A DNA stretch of 64,000 bases from an uncultured Eggerthellaceae bacterium (GCA_958454405.1 CAUEBO010000001.1:62001-126000); one strand, 5' to 3'; positions 44,117 to 52,502 are shown, counted from the stretch's first letter. Made by a program: numbers and translations. Notes: generated by a model not told the origin, from the sequence alone.

Positions 44117-47100
44117 ATGGGAAAGAAGAAAGACAAGAAACAGAAGAAGGAGAACAGCCCGAAGGCCTCGGCTGCCGACCGCGCGTCCGCAGCCGAGGCG
44201 CCGGACGGCTTCTCCGCGCCCAAGAGGCCCGAAGCGCCTGCGGCGTCTGTGGTGCCCGAGGTGTCCGCGGCGTTTGCGGCGCCCGAAGCGCCTGTGGCGC
44301 CCGCGGCGTCTGAGAGGCCCGCGGCTCATGCGGCGCCCGGAACGCCGGGGACGCCCGCGGCGCCGGCCAACGCTGCGGCGCCGGCCGGCCCCGCGATGTC
44401 GGCAGGCTCCGCAACGGACGGTCGCGCCGCGATGGGCGCCCACGCCGCAGCTGGCAAGTCGGCGGACCGCGCGCCCGCGTCGGAAGCGGCAGACGCCTCA
44501 TCTTCGGCCCACGAGCCCGTGGTGGCAGCGGCGCAGCGCATCGCGTTGGCTGCATTCGAGGCGGCCGATGCGGCTCAGCGAGCTGCATTGGAACGCGGGC
44601 AGGGCGTTGAGGAATCCACGGCGGCGCTCGAAGGCGCCCTTGCGGCTTTGGCGCAGGCCGACGCCGCCGCCGAGGCTTTGGCCGCGGGCGATCCCCGCGC
44701 GCCCGAGCAGGTGAGGGCAGCGCTCGCCGTTGCCGCCCAGGCCTTCAACGCCGTGCAGAAACCCATTCCGGAACCTGCGCCGCAGCCCCAGCCCGAACCC
44801 CAGCACGCGGCGCAACCCGAATCCCGCTCGCAGACGAGCGCCGCACCGGCGCCTGCGTCTGCGTCTCGGCCCCAGCCGGTCTCGCAGCCGGCTGCGGCCC
44901 CGTCTTCCGCCGCAAAGCCCGTGGCTGCCCCCGCCGCAACGTACGAACCCGCGGCGGTTTCCGGATCGGCCGCGCCCGAACCCGTGGTGGCTTCGGGATC
45001 GGCCGCGCCCGAACCCGCGCCCGCGAAGACGCCCGAACCTGTGGCGGTGCCCGAACCCGCGCCCGCGAAGGCGCCCGAACCTGTGGCAGCGCCAGCTTCC
45101 GTGCCGGTGCCTGCTTCCGCCGCAACGTACGAACCCGCGGCAGCTTCCGGATCGGTCGCGCCCGAACCCGGTTCGTCGACGGAGCTGCCCGCCTCGATCA
45201 CGGGCGCGCATCCGTTCCGGCCCGCGCAGTCGGCCCCGGCTCCTGCGGCGTCGGCGGCTCCCGCTTCGGCGATGGAGCCCGAGGCCGTTCCGCCCGCGCA
45301 CGCTGTGCCCGCTCCGGCCGCGCAGGCCGCGACGGCTCTTCCGACGATGCCGGCTGCACCTTCGCATGCTGCAACACAAACAGATGTTTCACGTGAAACA
45401 TTCCATTCGGCATCAAGCACGCAGCCTATCCCCGTAATCGCTTCGACGGTCGTCGCCCAGCCCGCAACGCGCCCCGCCGTCGTCCCCGCGCCCGCCGCGC
45501 AGCCCGAGCCCGCTCCCGCCGCGCAACCTGCGCAGGGGCAGGCCGAATTCGCATCACAGGTTGCTCCGGCTTCTGCAACCCAAACAAATGTTTCACATGA
45601 AACAATCGGACGAACCGCTCGTCAAGCGGATGGGCGGTTCGAACCGGAGGCAGCTTCCTGCTCGAATGCCGCTTCCCGCCCGGATTCCGCTTCCGCTCCG
45701 GCGCCTTCGAGCGCCTTGCCCGCAGAGGACCGCCGCGAGGTGCGCGGTGTGCAAACACGCGCGTCGGTTCTTGGTGGCCTGCCTCGCATCGTCGCCGATT
45801 CCAGTCCGACTCCGTCCGGCGTGCCCGCCGTTCCTGCCGACGAGATGCTGGCTCCCGGCTCGCTGCCCATGAGCAAGCGCGAAATCAAGGACCGGGCCCG
45901 GGCCGACGCGCGCGCCGCCAAGGACCGTGCGCGGGCAGAGAAGGCCGCGGCCAAGAAAGCCGCCCATGAAGAGAAGCTGGCGGCGAAGGAGCGCGCCCGC
46001 AACCGCAAGTCCGTAGACATTCCCCTGGGCGCCCCCGCGCCGCATGCTCCCGAGTCTGCGCCCGCGTCGGTTTCTGAAACACAAACAAATGTTTCACGTG
46101 AAACAATCGCGCGACCCCCGATTCAAGCAGAAACCCGCCCCGAGCCCGTCGCGCCTGCGCCCGCTCCCGTCGCCCCCGCGCCCGCTCCCGTCGCCCCCGC
46201 GCCTGCTTCCGTCGCGCCCGCGCCGCAATCCGCGCCGGCTCCCGCTTCCGCTGTTTCTGCGCCTGCGCGTTTTGCGCACGAAATCGCGCAGCACGAGTTC
46301 GCGGCGGTTTCCGAAACACAAACAAATGTTTCACGTGAAACAATCGCGCGACCACCGATTCAAGCAGAAACCCGCCCCGAGTCCGTCGCCCCCGAGCCTG
46401 CGCCGCAGCCCGCGACCGCGTCCACGTCGGCATCGCGGCCCGCGGCCGAAATCGCGGTTGCTCCTGCATCGCAGTCCGAACCCGCGCCCGCTCCTGCGAA
46501 CGAACCTAAGCTCGAGCGCACGTTCGAACCCGAGCCCGAATCCTCGCGCACGCAGCGCCAGGCCAAGAAAGCCGAGAAAGCCGCCGCGCGCCAAGCGAAG
46601 AAGGCCGCTCCGGCCCCCGCCGCTCCAACCGCAGCCACGGCCCCCGCCGCCGCTTCGGCCACGGCCGCGACCTCAACCGCAGACTCCGCTGCGGCCTCTC
46701 CCGACGACCAGAAGCAGCCGCATGCGGCGCGCAACACGTGCATCGTGCTGCTCCTGCTCCTGCTGATTGCCGTGGGGTTGGTTTTGGCGGCGTGGTTGGG
46801 CCTGTTCCGCCTGCCCTCGCCGGTGCAGGATCGCATCGACCTTCTGCCGGACCCCTACGCCCAGCAGGGCAGGCTCAACGCCGAGGATTCCCCGGTCGCT
46901 CCCGGCAGCTATCGGCTGGTGCTGAACCAGATTCCGGGCAGCGAGCCGGGCTCCCGCGACGTCGCCATCGAATTCGAGAATCCGGCGCAGAACACGTACT
47001 CCGCGCGGCTGGATCTGTACCTGGACGACACGGGCCAGCTGGTGGGGTCCACGCGCATGATCTCGCCGGGCACGTACCTGGCCACCATGGCGCTTTCGGA

Positions 47101-47209
47101 ACAGCTTCCGCCGGGCACGTATCAGGCCACCGCGAAGGTGGGCGTGTACTCCGGCGCCACCCAGGTGAACACGATGACGGCCGCTGTCGAACTCAGGATA
47201 AAAGGATAG
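44117..47209 (+). CDS. Type II membrane protein: long Pro/Ala cytoplasmic region, one TM helix, outer beta domain
   Basis: A 1030-residue protein. It starts with a Lys-rich stretch (MGKKKDKKQKKEN), followed by about 850 residues of Ala/Pro/Glu/Ser-rich disordered sequence that includes EPAPAK/PEPVA repeats. A basic helical patch (about 585-635) is rich in KDRAR/AEKAAAKK. A single TM helix (about 873-896) precedes a roughly 130-residue outer domain with IEFENPA, LDDTGQLV and SPGTYL motifs, shared with 47,220 and 50,477. With Lys/Arg on the N side and no signal peptide, the long arm should be cytoplasmic. Four parS-like DNA sites lie in the coding sequence of that arm. RBS AAGGAAC. I propose an anchor or export-platform role; no family name is recognised. 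Confidence 0.75.
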   Translation: MGKKKDKKQKKENSPKASAADRASAAEAPDGFSAPKRPEAPAASVVPEVSAAFAAPEAPVAPAASERPAAHAAPGTPGTPAAPANAAAPAGPAMSAGSATDGRAAMGAHAAAGKSADRAPASEAADASSSAHEPVVAAAQRIALAAFEAADAAQRAALERGQGVEESTAALEGALAALAQADAAAEALAAGDPRAPEQVRAALAVAAQAFNAVQKPIPEPAPQPQPEPQHAAQPESRSQTSAAPAPASASRPQPVSQPAAAPSSAAKPVAAPAATYEPAAVSGSAAPEPVVASGSAAPEPAPAKTPEPVAVPEPAPAKAPEPVAAPASVPVPASAATYEPAAASGSVAPEPGSSTELPASITGAHPFRPAQSAPAPAASAAPASAMEPEAVPPAHAVPAPAAQAATALPTMPAAPSHAATQTDVSRETFHSASSTQPIPVIASTVVAQPATRPAVVPAPAAQPEPAPAAQPAQGQAEFASQVAPASATQTNVSHETIGRTARQADGRFEPEAASCSNAASRPDSASAPAPSSALPAEDRREVRGVQTRASVLGGLPRIVADSSPTPSGVPAVPADEMLAPGSLPMSKREIKDRARADARAAKDRARAEKAAAKKAAHEEKLAAKERARNRKSVDIPLGAPAPHAPESAPASVSETQTNVSRETIARPPIQAETRPEPVAPAPAPVAPAPAPVAPAPASVAPAPQSAPAPASAVSAPARFAHEIAQHEFAAVSETQTNVSRETIARPPIQAETRPESVAPEPAPQPATASTSASRPAAEIAVAPASQSEPAPAPANEPKLERTFEPEPESSRTQRQAKKAEKAAARQAKKAAPAPAAPTAATAPAAASATAATSTADSAAASPDDQKQPHAARNTCIVLLLLLLIAVGLVLAAWLGLFRLPSPVQDRIDLLPDPYAQQGRLNAEDSPVAPGSYRLVLNQIPGSEPGSRDVAIEFENPAQNTYSARLDLYLDDTGQLVGSTRMISPGTYLATMALSEQLPPGTYQATAKVGVYSGATQVNTMTAAVELRIKG
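45385..45400. other. parS-like ParB binding site 1 (perfect)
   Basis: TGTTTCACGTGAAACA is an exact 16/16 match to the bacterial parS consensus. It lies inside the 44,117 gene, where it is read as D-V-S-R-E-T. Confidence 0.85.
45589..45604. other. parS-like site 2 (one mismatch)
   Basis: TGTTTCACATGAAACA has one central change (CACATG for CACGTG). It is read as N-V-S-H-E-T. The flank CAAACAAA is shared with sites 3 and 4. Confidence 0.65.
46090..46105. other. parS-like site 3 (perfect)
   Basis: TGTTTCACGTGAAACA sits within an 83 bp unit (46,070-46,152) that is duplicated at 46,307-46,389. It is read as N-V-S-R-E-T-I. Confidence 0.85.
46327..46342. other. parS-like site 4 (perfect)
   Basis: TGTTTCACGTGAAACA in the second copy of the 83 bp unit, 237 bases after site 3. 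Confidence 0.85.
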
Positions 47210-47219
47210 GGACGAGGAC

Positions 47220-47879
47220 ATGACGGATACCGAGAACAACAACATCAGCGCCGGCTCTCCGGCCCCCGAACCCGCCGAGCAGCCCGCTGCCCCGGCCGCA
47301 ACCGCTTCGGCCGCCGCAACAGCTGCAACCGCTTCGGCCGCTGCCCCGGCCGAAGCCGCCGTCCCCGCCGAGCAGCCCGCGAAGAAGTCGCAGCGCAAGT
47401 GGACCATCCTGGCCATTTTGCTGTTGCTGCTCATCGCCGCGGCCATTGCCGTGTTCATCTGGCTGACCAGCCCCGACCCCGACCGCGACGGCTTGCAGCC
47501 CGACGCCAACGCCAAAATAGGCTCGCTCTCGGGCGACTTCGACGACCTGGACAAGATCGTGGACGAAGGCATGCTCACGTTCTCCATCAACGTCACGCCG
47601 TCGTTCGCCAACGGAACCAGCCCCGGCAACCTCATGATCGAGAACGCCGAGATCAACAACAACCGGTTCACCTGCGCCATCTACCGCAAAGACACCGGCG
47701 AGCAGATCTACCAGTCCGGCGCGCTCGACCCCGGCCAGTACATCGAGAACGCGCCGCTGTCCGTGGATCTGGACCCCGGCACCTACCCGTGCACGGCGTA
47801 CTTCAGCACCTACAAGCTCTCCGACAACACCCCCATCGGCCAGGCGGCCGCCGAGATCACGGTCTACGTGCTGGGATAG
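47220..47879 (+). CDS. Type II membrane protein with outer beta domain (paralogue of 44,117 and 50,477)
   Basis: A 219-residue protein. Residues 1-57 are an acidic/Ala-rich cytoplasmic part (AATASAAA repeats) ending in KKSQRK. A TM helix spans about 61-82, and residues 90-219 form an outer domain. The outer domain shares the pattern N.....C.IY.KDTG..IYQSG.LDPGQYIE....L..GTYPCTA....Y....PIGQA with the C-termini of its two paralogues. It begins ten bases after the previous stop with GACGAGG as ribosome site, so it is co-transcribed. It is a minimal version of the 1030-residue neighbour, with the cytoplasmic arm reduced. No named family is recognised; an anchor or assembly role next to the giant protein is inference from context. 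Confidence 0.8.
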   Translation: MTDTENNNISAGSPAPEPAEQPAAPAATASAAATAATASAAAPAEAAVPAEQPAKKSQRKWTILAILLLLLIAAAIAVFIWLTSPDPDRDGLQPDANAKIGSLSGDFDDLDKIVDEGMLTFSINVTPSFANGTSPGNLMIENAEINNNRFTCAIYRKDTGEQIYQSGALDPGQYIENAPLSVDLDPGTYPCTAYFSTYKLSDNTPIGQAAAEITVYVLG

Positions 47880-47889
47880 GGGAGCGAAC

Positions 47890-48003
47890 GTGAAGACGAG
47901 GCGACACCTGTGGAACGCCGGAGCAGACCCGCCCGCGGGCGGACGAGGCTCCCGCCAGGGGCGTGAGCCTCCCGGAATGCGGGAGGTGGTGCGTTTGGCA
48001 TGA
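47890..48003 (+). CDS. Possible 37-residue small protein
   Basis: GTG 47,890 is preceded by AGGGGAGCGAAC, and the frame runs to TGA 48,003 (MKTRRHLWNAG... start). It begins ten bases after the previous stop. The codons overlap a GC hairpin (CCTCCCG/CGGGAGG, 47,968-47,986), so the sequence may instead be a structured spacer between operon genes. No homologue is recognised. Confidence 0.25.
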   Translation: MKTRRHLWNAGADPPAGGRGSRQGREPPGMREVVRLA

Positions 48004-48062
48004 GACAGAAACCAGCGGCCGAAGGGCCGCATCCATGCGAAGGAAACGAAAAAGGAGGAACA

Positions 48063-48818
48063 ATGTACAAAAGGAAAGTAGGGGCCCTGGCGCTGAGCGT
48101 GGCTCTGGCGTCCGCCATCTGCGTGCCCACGGTGGCGTTCGCGGCGGAGTGGGACCCGGCCGTCACGGGCACTCCCACGGAGGTGACCGAGCCCGAAGGC
48201 ACCACTGGGCCGAGCACCGAGCTCACCGGCGTCATCAAGCCCACCACGCTGAGCGTGTCCGTGCCCACGGCCGTGACGTTCTCGGTCGACCCCGGCGCCG
48301 ACCCGTCCTTCACGGGCGCTCCGACCAGTGAGGTCATCGGCCAGTTCGGCAACCCGAGCAACTACACCATCACGAACAAGTCGCGCGTGCCCATCTACGC
48401 CGCGGTGACCAGCGTGGCCGCCACCGACTGCACGCTCACCGACGCCTTCGCCAACCTGGAGGCCGGCACCGTAACCAATCCGAAGGTCATGGTCGCCCTG
48501 AACGACCATGCCAACAGCGACGGCGCGGGCAACACGTTGCTCTCCGTTGACGCGACCACCCCGACGCAGTCGAGCGGCTGGCTGGCGGACGGCACCACGT
48601 CCGCTCCGTACTTCGCGTTCCATCAGAACGATGCGGGGACCGACGTCGCCGACGGCAGGCTCGCCGCTGGCGTGACGTCCGCGGGAGTCGATGTCACGGA
48701 TGATACGAACAAGGCCAGCATGTACGTGTACGGCGCCGTGAAGGGCGAGGGCTGGAACACGGGTGACAAGTTCACCGTCACGCCCACCTTCACCATCAAG
48801 ACGGTGGCGTTCGCCTAG
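48063..48818 (+). CDS. Secreted beta-rich protein
   Basis: A 251-residue protein with a classic signal peptide (MYKRKVGALALSVALASA, cleavage after VAFA at about residue 27). The mature part has no TM helix or sorting signal. Its core (LTGVIKPTTLSVSVPTAVTF, then NPSNYTITNKSRVPIYAAV) resembles both the secreted protein at 51,708 (LTGEVK...VSVELP, then KNNTHGRPMRVTL) and a stretch near the end of the giant protein (AQVDVPVDAETFTLEP, then VQNKGTAPVAG). It has the strongest ribosome site in the locus (AAAGGAGGAACA), suggesting high expression. It may be a surface subunit that interacts with the giant protein or its membrane partners; the family is not recognised. Confidence 0.75.
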   Translation: MYKRKVGALALSVALASAICVPTVAFAAEWDPAVTGTPTEVTEPEGTTGPSTELTGVIKPTTLSVSVPTAVTFSVDPGADPSFTGAPTSEVIGQFGNPSNYTITNKSRVPIYAAVTSVAATDCTLTDAFANLEAGTVTNPKVMVALNDHANSDGAGNTLLSVDATTPTQSSGWLADGTTSAPYFAFHQNDAGTDVADGRLAAGVTSAGVDVTDDTNKASMYVYGAVKGEGWNTGDKFTVTPTFTIKTVAFA

Positions 48819-48971
48819 GCCAACGCTGCAACTCTGGCGCGGAAGCTTCGCGCCGAAACGGTCTTGCGGGGGCGGCCCGACCGGCTGCCCCCGCAGGCGC
48901 GGCTTCTGTTCGCGCAACGGCTGTTCGAACGATTGCATGAAGAAACGCACGAAACGGAAGCAGGATTGAGG

Positions 48972-50480
48972 ATGGGCATGCACAACGAAACTCGCAGGTC
49001 ATACGCCCCCGCGTTGGCGGGCCGTGCGGATGCGGCCCGCGCCGGCGCGCTGGGCGCGCGCGTGCTCCTGTCCCTGATCGCTTGCTTGCTGGCGGCGCTG
49101 CTGTCCATCGGCGCCGCCCAGGTGCCCGGCCAGGCGTTCGCCGCCTCGTCGGACGCCGACGTGTCCGTCAGCGTGGACGTGGCCCCCACCACGCCCCCGG
49201 CGAAGTTCTTCGCCGTCAAGGTGCTCGTGCGCGACGATGCCGGCGCGCCGCTGGCGGGCGCCCTGGTCTCGGTGGCGGGCGGTTCGGCATCCATGACCAC
49301 CGGGTCCTCCGGCACGGTGACGGTGAGCGGGCTTTCCGCTGGAACCGCGTACGCGATGACGGTGTCGAAGGGCGGTTACGGCACCGTGTCCGGCAGCTTC
49401 ACGTGCCACGGCTTGGCCGGCGAGGTGTGGCTGGTCACGTTGACGCACGTCAACGGCTCCGGCGGCGGGCCCAGTTCCGGCGGCGGGTCCACCACCGATG
49501 CGGGCGACGAGGAGAACCCCTACCTTACCGTCGACACCGACGATGCCGAGCAGCAGCTGGAAGACGCCGGCGCAATTCCGCCTCCGCCCGACGACGGCGC
49601 GTCGAAGTCCGACGGCTCGTCCAAGAGCGCTTCGGGCTCCAAGGACGGCGCCTCCGATGCCGACGGCGAATCCGGCGGAAACGCTTTGATGCGATTCCTG
49701 GGCGCCTCGTGGTGGTGGCTGCTGCTCCTGCTGCTGGCCGTGGCGCTGCTGATCTTCTTCATACTCTGGCGTCGCCGCAAAGACGACGAGGACGAGGCCG
49801 CCGCCGAAGCCGCTGAGGCTGACGCCGCCGAGGCTGACGCCACCGAGGCTGACGCCGAAGCCCACGAGGCTGACGGTGACAGTGACGCCGACGACAGTGA
49901 CGATGACGCCGACGAAGACGGTGGCGACGATGGTGGTGACGGTGACGGCCCGCAACCCCCCGTGCCCGATTCCGACGCCGCAGATCCCGACGCCGACGAT
50001 GCCGCCGACGCCGATGCCGACGCCGATTTCGCGTCCAGCCCCGCAGCCCCCGACGCCGATTCCGACGGCGCTAACGAAGACTCCGATTCTGTAGCCGCGT
50101 TCGCAACGCCCCCCATTGCGTTCGGCGCCAAACCGCAGTCCAATCAAGCATCGCGAACAAATGTTTCACGTGAAACATCCTCGTCCGTAACCCTCGATCC
50201 CGAGCTCGACCCCGCGGCCGACCCCGCGGTCGACTCCGCGGCCGACCCCGCAACCCTCGATCCCGCGGCCGATCCCGCCCTCGATCTCGCGGCCGGCCCC
50301 GCGGCCGATCCCGTCCTCGACCCCGCGGCCGATCCCACACTCGACCCCGACTTGGCGGCTTCCTCCGAAGCCGACCTTGCGTCACCCAGCGCAAAGCAGC
50401 GCGGGGCTTCCGTTCGCGTCGTTGCTCCTCGCCGCCCTGCAGGCCGCGATGGTTCATCACGGAAGGCCGGGCGCCGATGA
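48972..50480 (+). CDS. Surface protein: signal peptide, Ig-like domain, TM helix, acidic cytoplasmic tail
   Basis: A 502-residue protein. A signal peptide (hydrophobic about 28-50, cleavage near QAFA) is followed by a carboxypeptidase-regulatory/Ig-like domain (about 60-160; GAPLAGALVSVAGGSAS, VTVSGLSAGTAY). A Gly/Ser/Asp linker leads to a TM helix (about 240-262, WWWLLLLLLAVALLIFFILW) followed by RRRK. The cytoplasmic tail of about 235 residues is very rich in Asp, Ala and Glu and ends with DPAADP-type repeats and a basic end. Topology is therefore type I, opposite to its neighbours. A perfect parS site lies in the tail. ATG 48,978 is an alternative start, with GAGG six bases before it. The last four bases overlap the next gene (ATGA). 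Confidence 0.75.
   Translation: MGMHNETRRSYAPALAGRADAARAGALGARVLLSLIACLLAALLSIGAAQVPGQAFAASSDADVSVSVDVAPTTPPAKFFAVKVLVRDDAGAPLAGALVSVAGGSASMTTGSSGTVTVSGLSAGTAYAMTVSKGGYGTVSGSFTCHGLAGEVWLVTLTHVNGSGGGPSSGGGSTTDAGDEENPYLTVDTDDAEQQLEDAGAIPPPPDDGASKSDGSSKSASGSKDGASDADGESGGNALMRFLGASWWWLLLLLLAVALLIFFILWRRRKDDEDEAAAEAAEADAAEADATEADAEAHEADGDSDADDSDDDADEDGGDDGGDGDGPQPPVPDSDAADPDADDAADADADADFASSPAAPDADSDGANEDSDSVAAFATPPIAFGAKPQSNQASRTNVSRETSSSVTLDPELDPAADPAVDSAADPATLDPAADPALDLAAGPAADPVLDPAADPTLDPDLAASSEADLASPSAKQRGASVRVVAPRRPAGRDGSSRKAGRR
50162..50177. other. parS-like site 5 (perfect)
   Basis: TGTTTCACGTGAAACA inside the 48,972 gene, read as N-V-S-R-E-T-S in the acidic cytoplasmic tail, about 3.8 kb from site 4. 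Confidence 0.85.
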
Positions 50481-51055
50481 CCTCCGACGATCGCATCAAG
50501 CAAACCCCCGCTCCGGACTCGCCGGACATGCCTCCTGAGGCGTTCCCGAACAGCCTAGAGCCCGAGGAGCCCTCGCGCGGCCGATGGCGCTGGGTGGTCC
50601 TGCTCGCTCTGCTGCTGCTCCTCGCGTGCGGCGTGGCGTGGTTCTATCTGGCTCCGGTGCCCGACGATGACGACATCGAGCGAAACATCGTAGTGGGATC
50701 GGTGCTGGGAGACGACGGCGCGTCGGTGCGCGCCGAGAGCGAGACCACGGCGGCGTTCTCCATCAACTCGGTCATGCGCTTCGACAGCCCCTCGTCGAAG
50801 GGCTACATCTACTTCGAGAACCCCGAAGGCAACGGCAAGTACCTCAGCCTGGTCCTCGTGCGCGACGACACGGGCCAGACCGTCTACGAGACCGGCCTTT
50901 TGCAGCCCGGCACGTACGTGGAGCAGGATACGCTCGACGCCATGCTCCCGTACGGGGAGTACGCCTGCACGGCGCAGGTGAACGCCTACCGCATCCCCGA
51001 CAAGACGCCGCTGGGCACGGTAGCCGCCGCGGTCACCGTGAAGGTGGGATCGTGA
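50477..51055 (+). CDS. Type II membrane protein with outer beta domain (third paralogue)
   Basis: A 192-residue protein. A short acidic/Pro cytoplasmic segment (1-38) ends in RGRWRW. A TM helix spans about 39-58, and the outer domain covers about 65-192. Motifs YFENPEGN, VRDDTGQTVYETG, LQPGTYVEQDTL, GEYACTA and DKTPLG line up one-for-one with 47,220. The start codon overlaps the previous stop by four bases, so translation is probably coupled. It closes the first accessory operon; a 650-base gene-free stretch follows. Having three paralogues in 7 kb suggests a hetero-oligomer or alternative partners for different clients. Confidence 0.8.
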   Translation: MTSDDRIKQTPAPDSPDMPPEAFPNSLEPEEPSRGRWRWVVLLALLLLLACGVAWFYLAPVPDDDDIERNIVVGSVLGDDGASVRAESETTAAFSINSVMRFDSPSSKGYIYFENPEGNGKYLSLVLVRDDTGQTVYETGLLQPGTYVEQDTLDAMLPYGEYACTAQVNAYRIPDKTPLGTVAAAVTVKVGS

Positions 51056-51118
51056 ACGCGCAGGCGCGGGGGGACCGCGCGACCCTTTCCCGCTCCACAT
51101 CCTGCGCTTCACGCAAGT

Positions 51119-51249
51119 TGACAAAAACGGCTTCGAATGTGCAGTTTTCAGCGGCCTCGAAAGCCTCGCGACGGCAAAAGCCCAGGTCGCGAATTCCAGA
51201 ACTCCGAAACACGGCCGAAAAGGTGCACATTCGGCGCCGTTTTTTGTCA
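51119..51249. repeat. Palindromic repeat family A, copy 7 (divergent)
   Basis: A 131 bp copy with ends TGACAAAAACGGCTTCGAAT and TTCGGCGCCGTTTTTTGTCA. The core differs strongly from the other copies, but the terminal pairing and the TGTGCA/TGCACA blocks remain. It is the only copy between surface-protein genes. Confidence 0.65.
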
Positions 51250-51707
51250 CTTCCGGATTTCCGCCCGCCCGCGAGTTTTCGCCCCCTTCCGGAACCCTGC
51301 TCGCGCTCGAGTTTCCGCCCGCGCCTGGGATTCCGCCCGCCCGCGAGCTTCCGTCCGCGCTCGAACAGGGATGGAACCCTGGAAGTTCGGCGGACCTGGG
51401 CGCAGGGGGCACCGGCGCAGAGGCTTGGCAGCGAGACGGCCACCCGCCCGCTTCCGGGTTCCCTCCCGCTTCCGAATGGAGGCGGCGCCCGGGGAACTGG
51501 GCCGGCCCGGGAGGCTGGGCTGGCCCGGGAAACTCGGCTGGGTTGGGAAGTTGGATTGAACCGGGAAGCTGGGCCAGCTTGGGAGGCAGGACTGGCCCGG
51601 GAGGCTCGGTTGGCCTGGGAGGACGATGCGGAGCTTTGGAAGCTCGGTGAGTTTGGGCGCGCGGCGCGGCCGACGACAGCGGCACAACAAGAACGGAAGG
51701 CGTTTTG
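51250..51707. other. Gene-free low-complexity region with about 15-base tandem repeats
   Basis: The first part repeats TTCCGCCCGCxCG. From about 51,490 to 51,625 imperfect 15-base units of GGGAGGCTGGGCTGGCC type follow one another. A 218-codon frame (51,052-51,708) runs through both and through the palindrome, but it reads as composition-driven PAREAGLARE repeats and is not accepted as a gene. Confidence 0.55.
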
Positions 51708-52484
51708 ATGGATACGAAAACGAAGAAGGAACTCGCAGGCGGAAAGCGCTCCGCAGCAGCCTGCACCCCCGCGGCACCCGAAACTTTTGCTTTACCTGGG
51801 ACTTCGGCTGCCCCTAGCACTTCCGTGGCGCCTCCCGCGCCCGTGCGCGCCCCGCACTCGGCTACGGCGCACTCGCGCACCACCCCGCGCGCCCCGCACT
51901 CGGCCGCGGCGCACTCGCGCACCATCCCCCGCACCATCTCGCGCTCCTTTGCGCGCGTCGGGGCGGCGGCCTTGCTCGCTGCGGTGCTCGCGTGCCCGGC
52001 GGCGCTCGCGTTCGGGGACCCAAGCGCCGGCGGCATCACCGACGTGACCGAGGCCACCGCCGACACCGTCCTCACCGGCGAGGTGAAGTACACCGACGAC
52101 GTGGTAAGCGTCGAGCTTCCCCTGAGCATGCACATGGACATCAAAACCAACAGCAACGGCGCGCTGGACTCCGCCGCCACGCCCGAGGTAACCAGCATCG
52201 TGAAGAACAACACGCACGGCCGCCCGATGCGAGTGACGCTGTACGAGACGAAGGACCCGGACGGCCTTTTGAACGACGTGGTGCTGAAATTGAACGGCAA
52301 GGACATCTCCGCGTCCGTGGGCCCGGGCACGCCGAGCCATTCGGAGCAGGAGCTGGTGTCCTTCATCGAGCCCGCCGGAGGGCAAAAGGTCATCTCCCTG
52401 GCTGCATCGGAGACGAGCCCCGGCCATGTGATCCCCGAACAGCGAACCACCGTGACCATCACGGTTAAAGCAATCGCACTGTAG
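51708..52484 (+). CDS. Secreted protein with extended signal-peptide N-region
   Basis: A 258-residue protein. The first 75 residues are Pro/Ala/Ser/His/Arg-rich with an internal duplication (APHSATAHSRTTPR / APHSAAAHSRTIPR). A short hydrophobic core follows (VGAAALLAAVLACPAALA), with cleavage near residue 100. The mature domain contains LTGEVKYTDDVVSVELPLSM and KNNTHGRPMRVTLYET, resembling the secreted protein at 48,063. Such an overlong N-region also occurs in giant gene 1. ATG 51,708 is chosen over TTG 51,705 because GAAGG lies seven bases upstream. Eighteen bases separate it from the next gene, so it heads a probable operon to 55,703. Confidence 0.75.
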   Translation: MDTKTKKELAGGKRSAAACTPAAPETFALPGTSAAPSTSVAPPAPVRAPHSATAHSRTTPRAPHSAAAHSRTIPRTISRSFARVGAAALLAAVLACPAALAFGDPSAGGITDVTEATADTVLTGEVKYTDDVVSVELPLSMHMDIKTNSNGALDSAATPEVTSIVKNNTHGRPMRVTLYETKDPDGLLNDVVLKLNGKDISASVGPGTPSHSEQELVSFIEPAGGQKVISLAASETSPGHVIPEQRTTVTITVKAIAL

Positions 52485-52502
52485 AAGAGAAAGAGAAAGA
52501 GG

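Noticed and set aside
51052..51708. A 218-codon frame between the two accessory operons, ending one base into the next start
   Set aside because: It is made from the divergent palindrome plus 15-base tandem repeats, and no natural protein features are visible.
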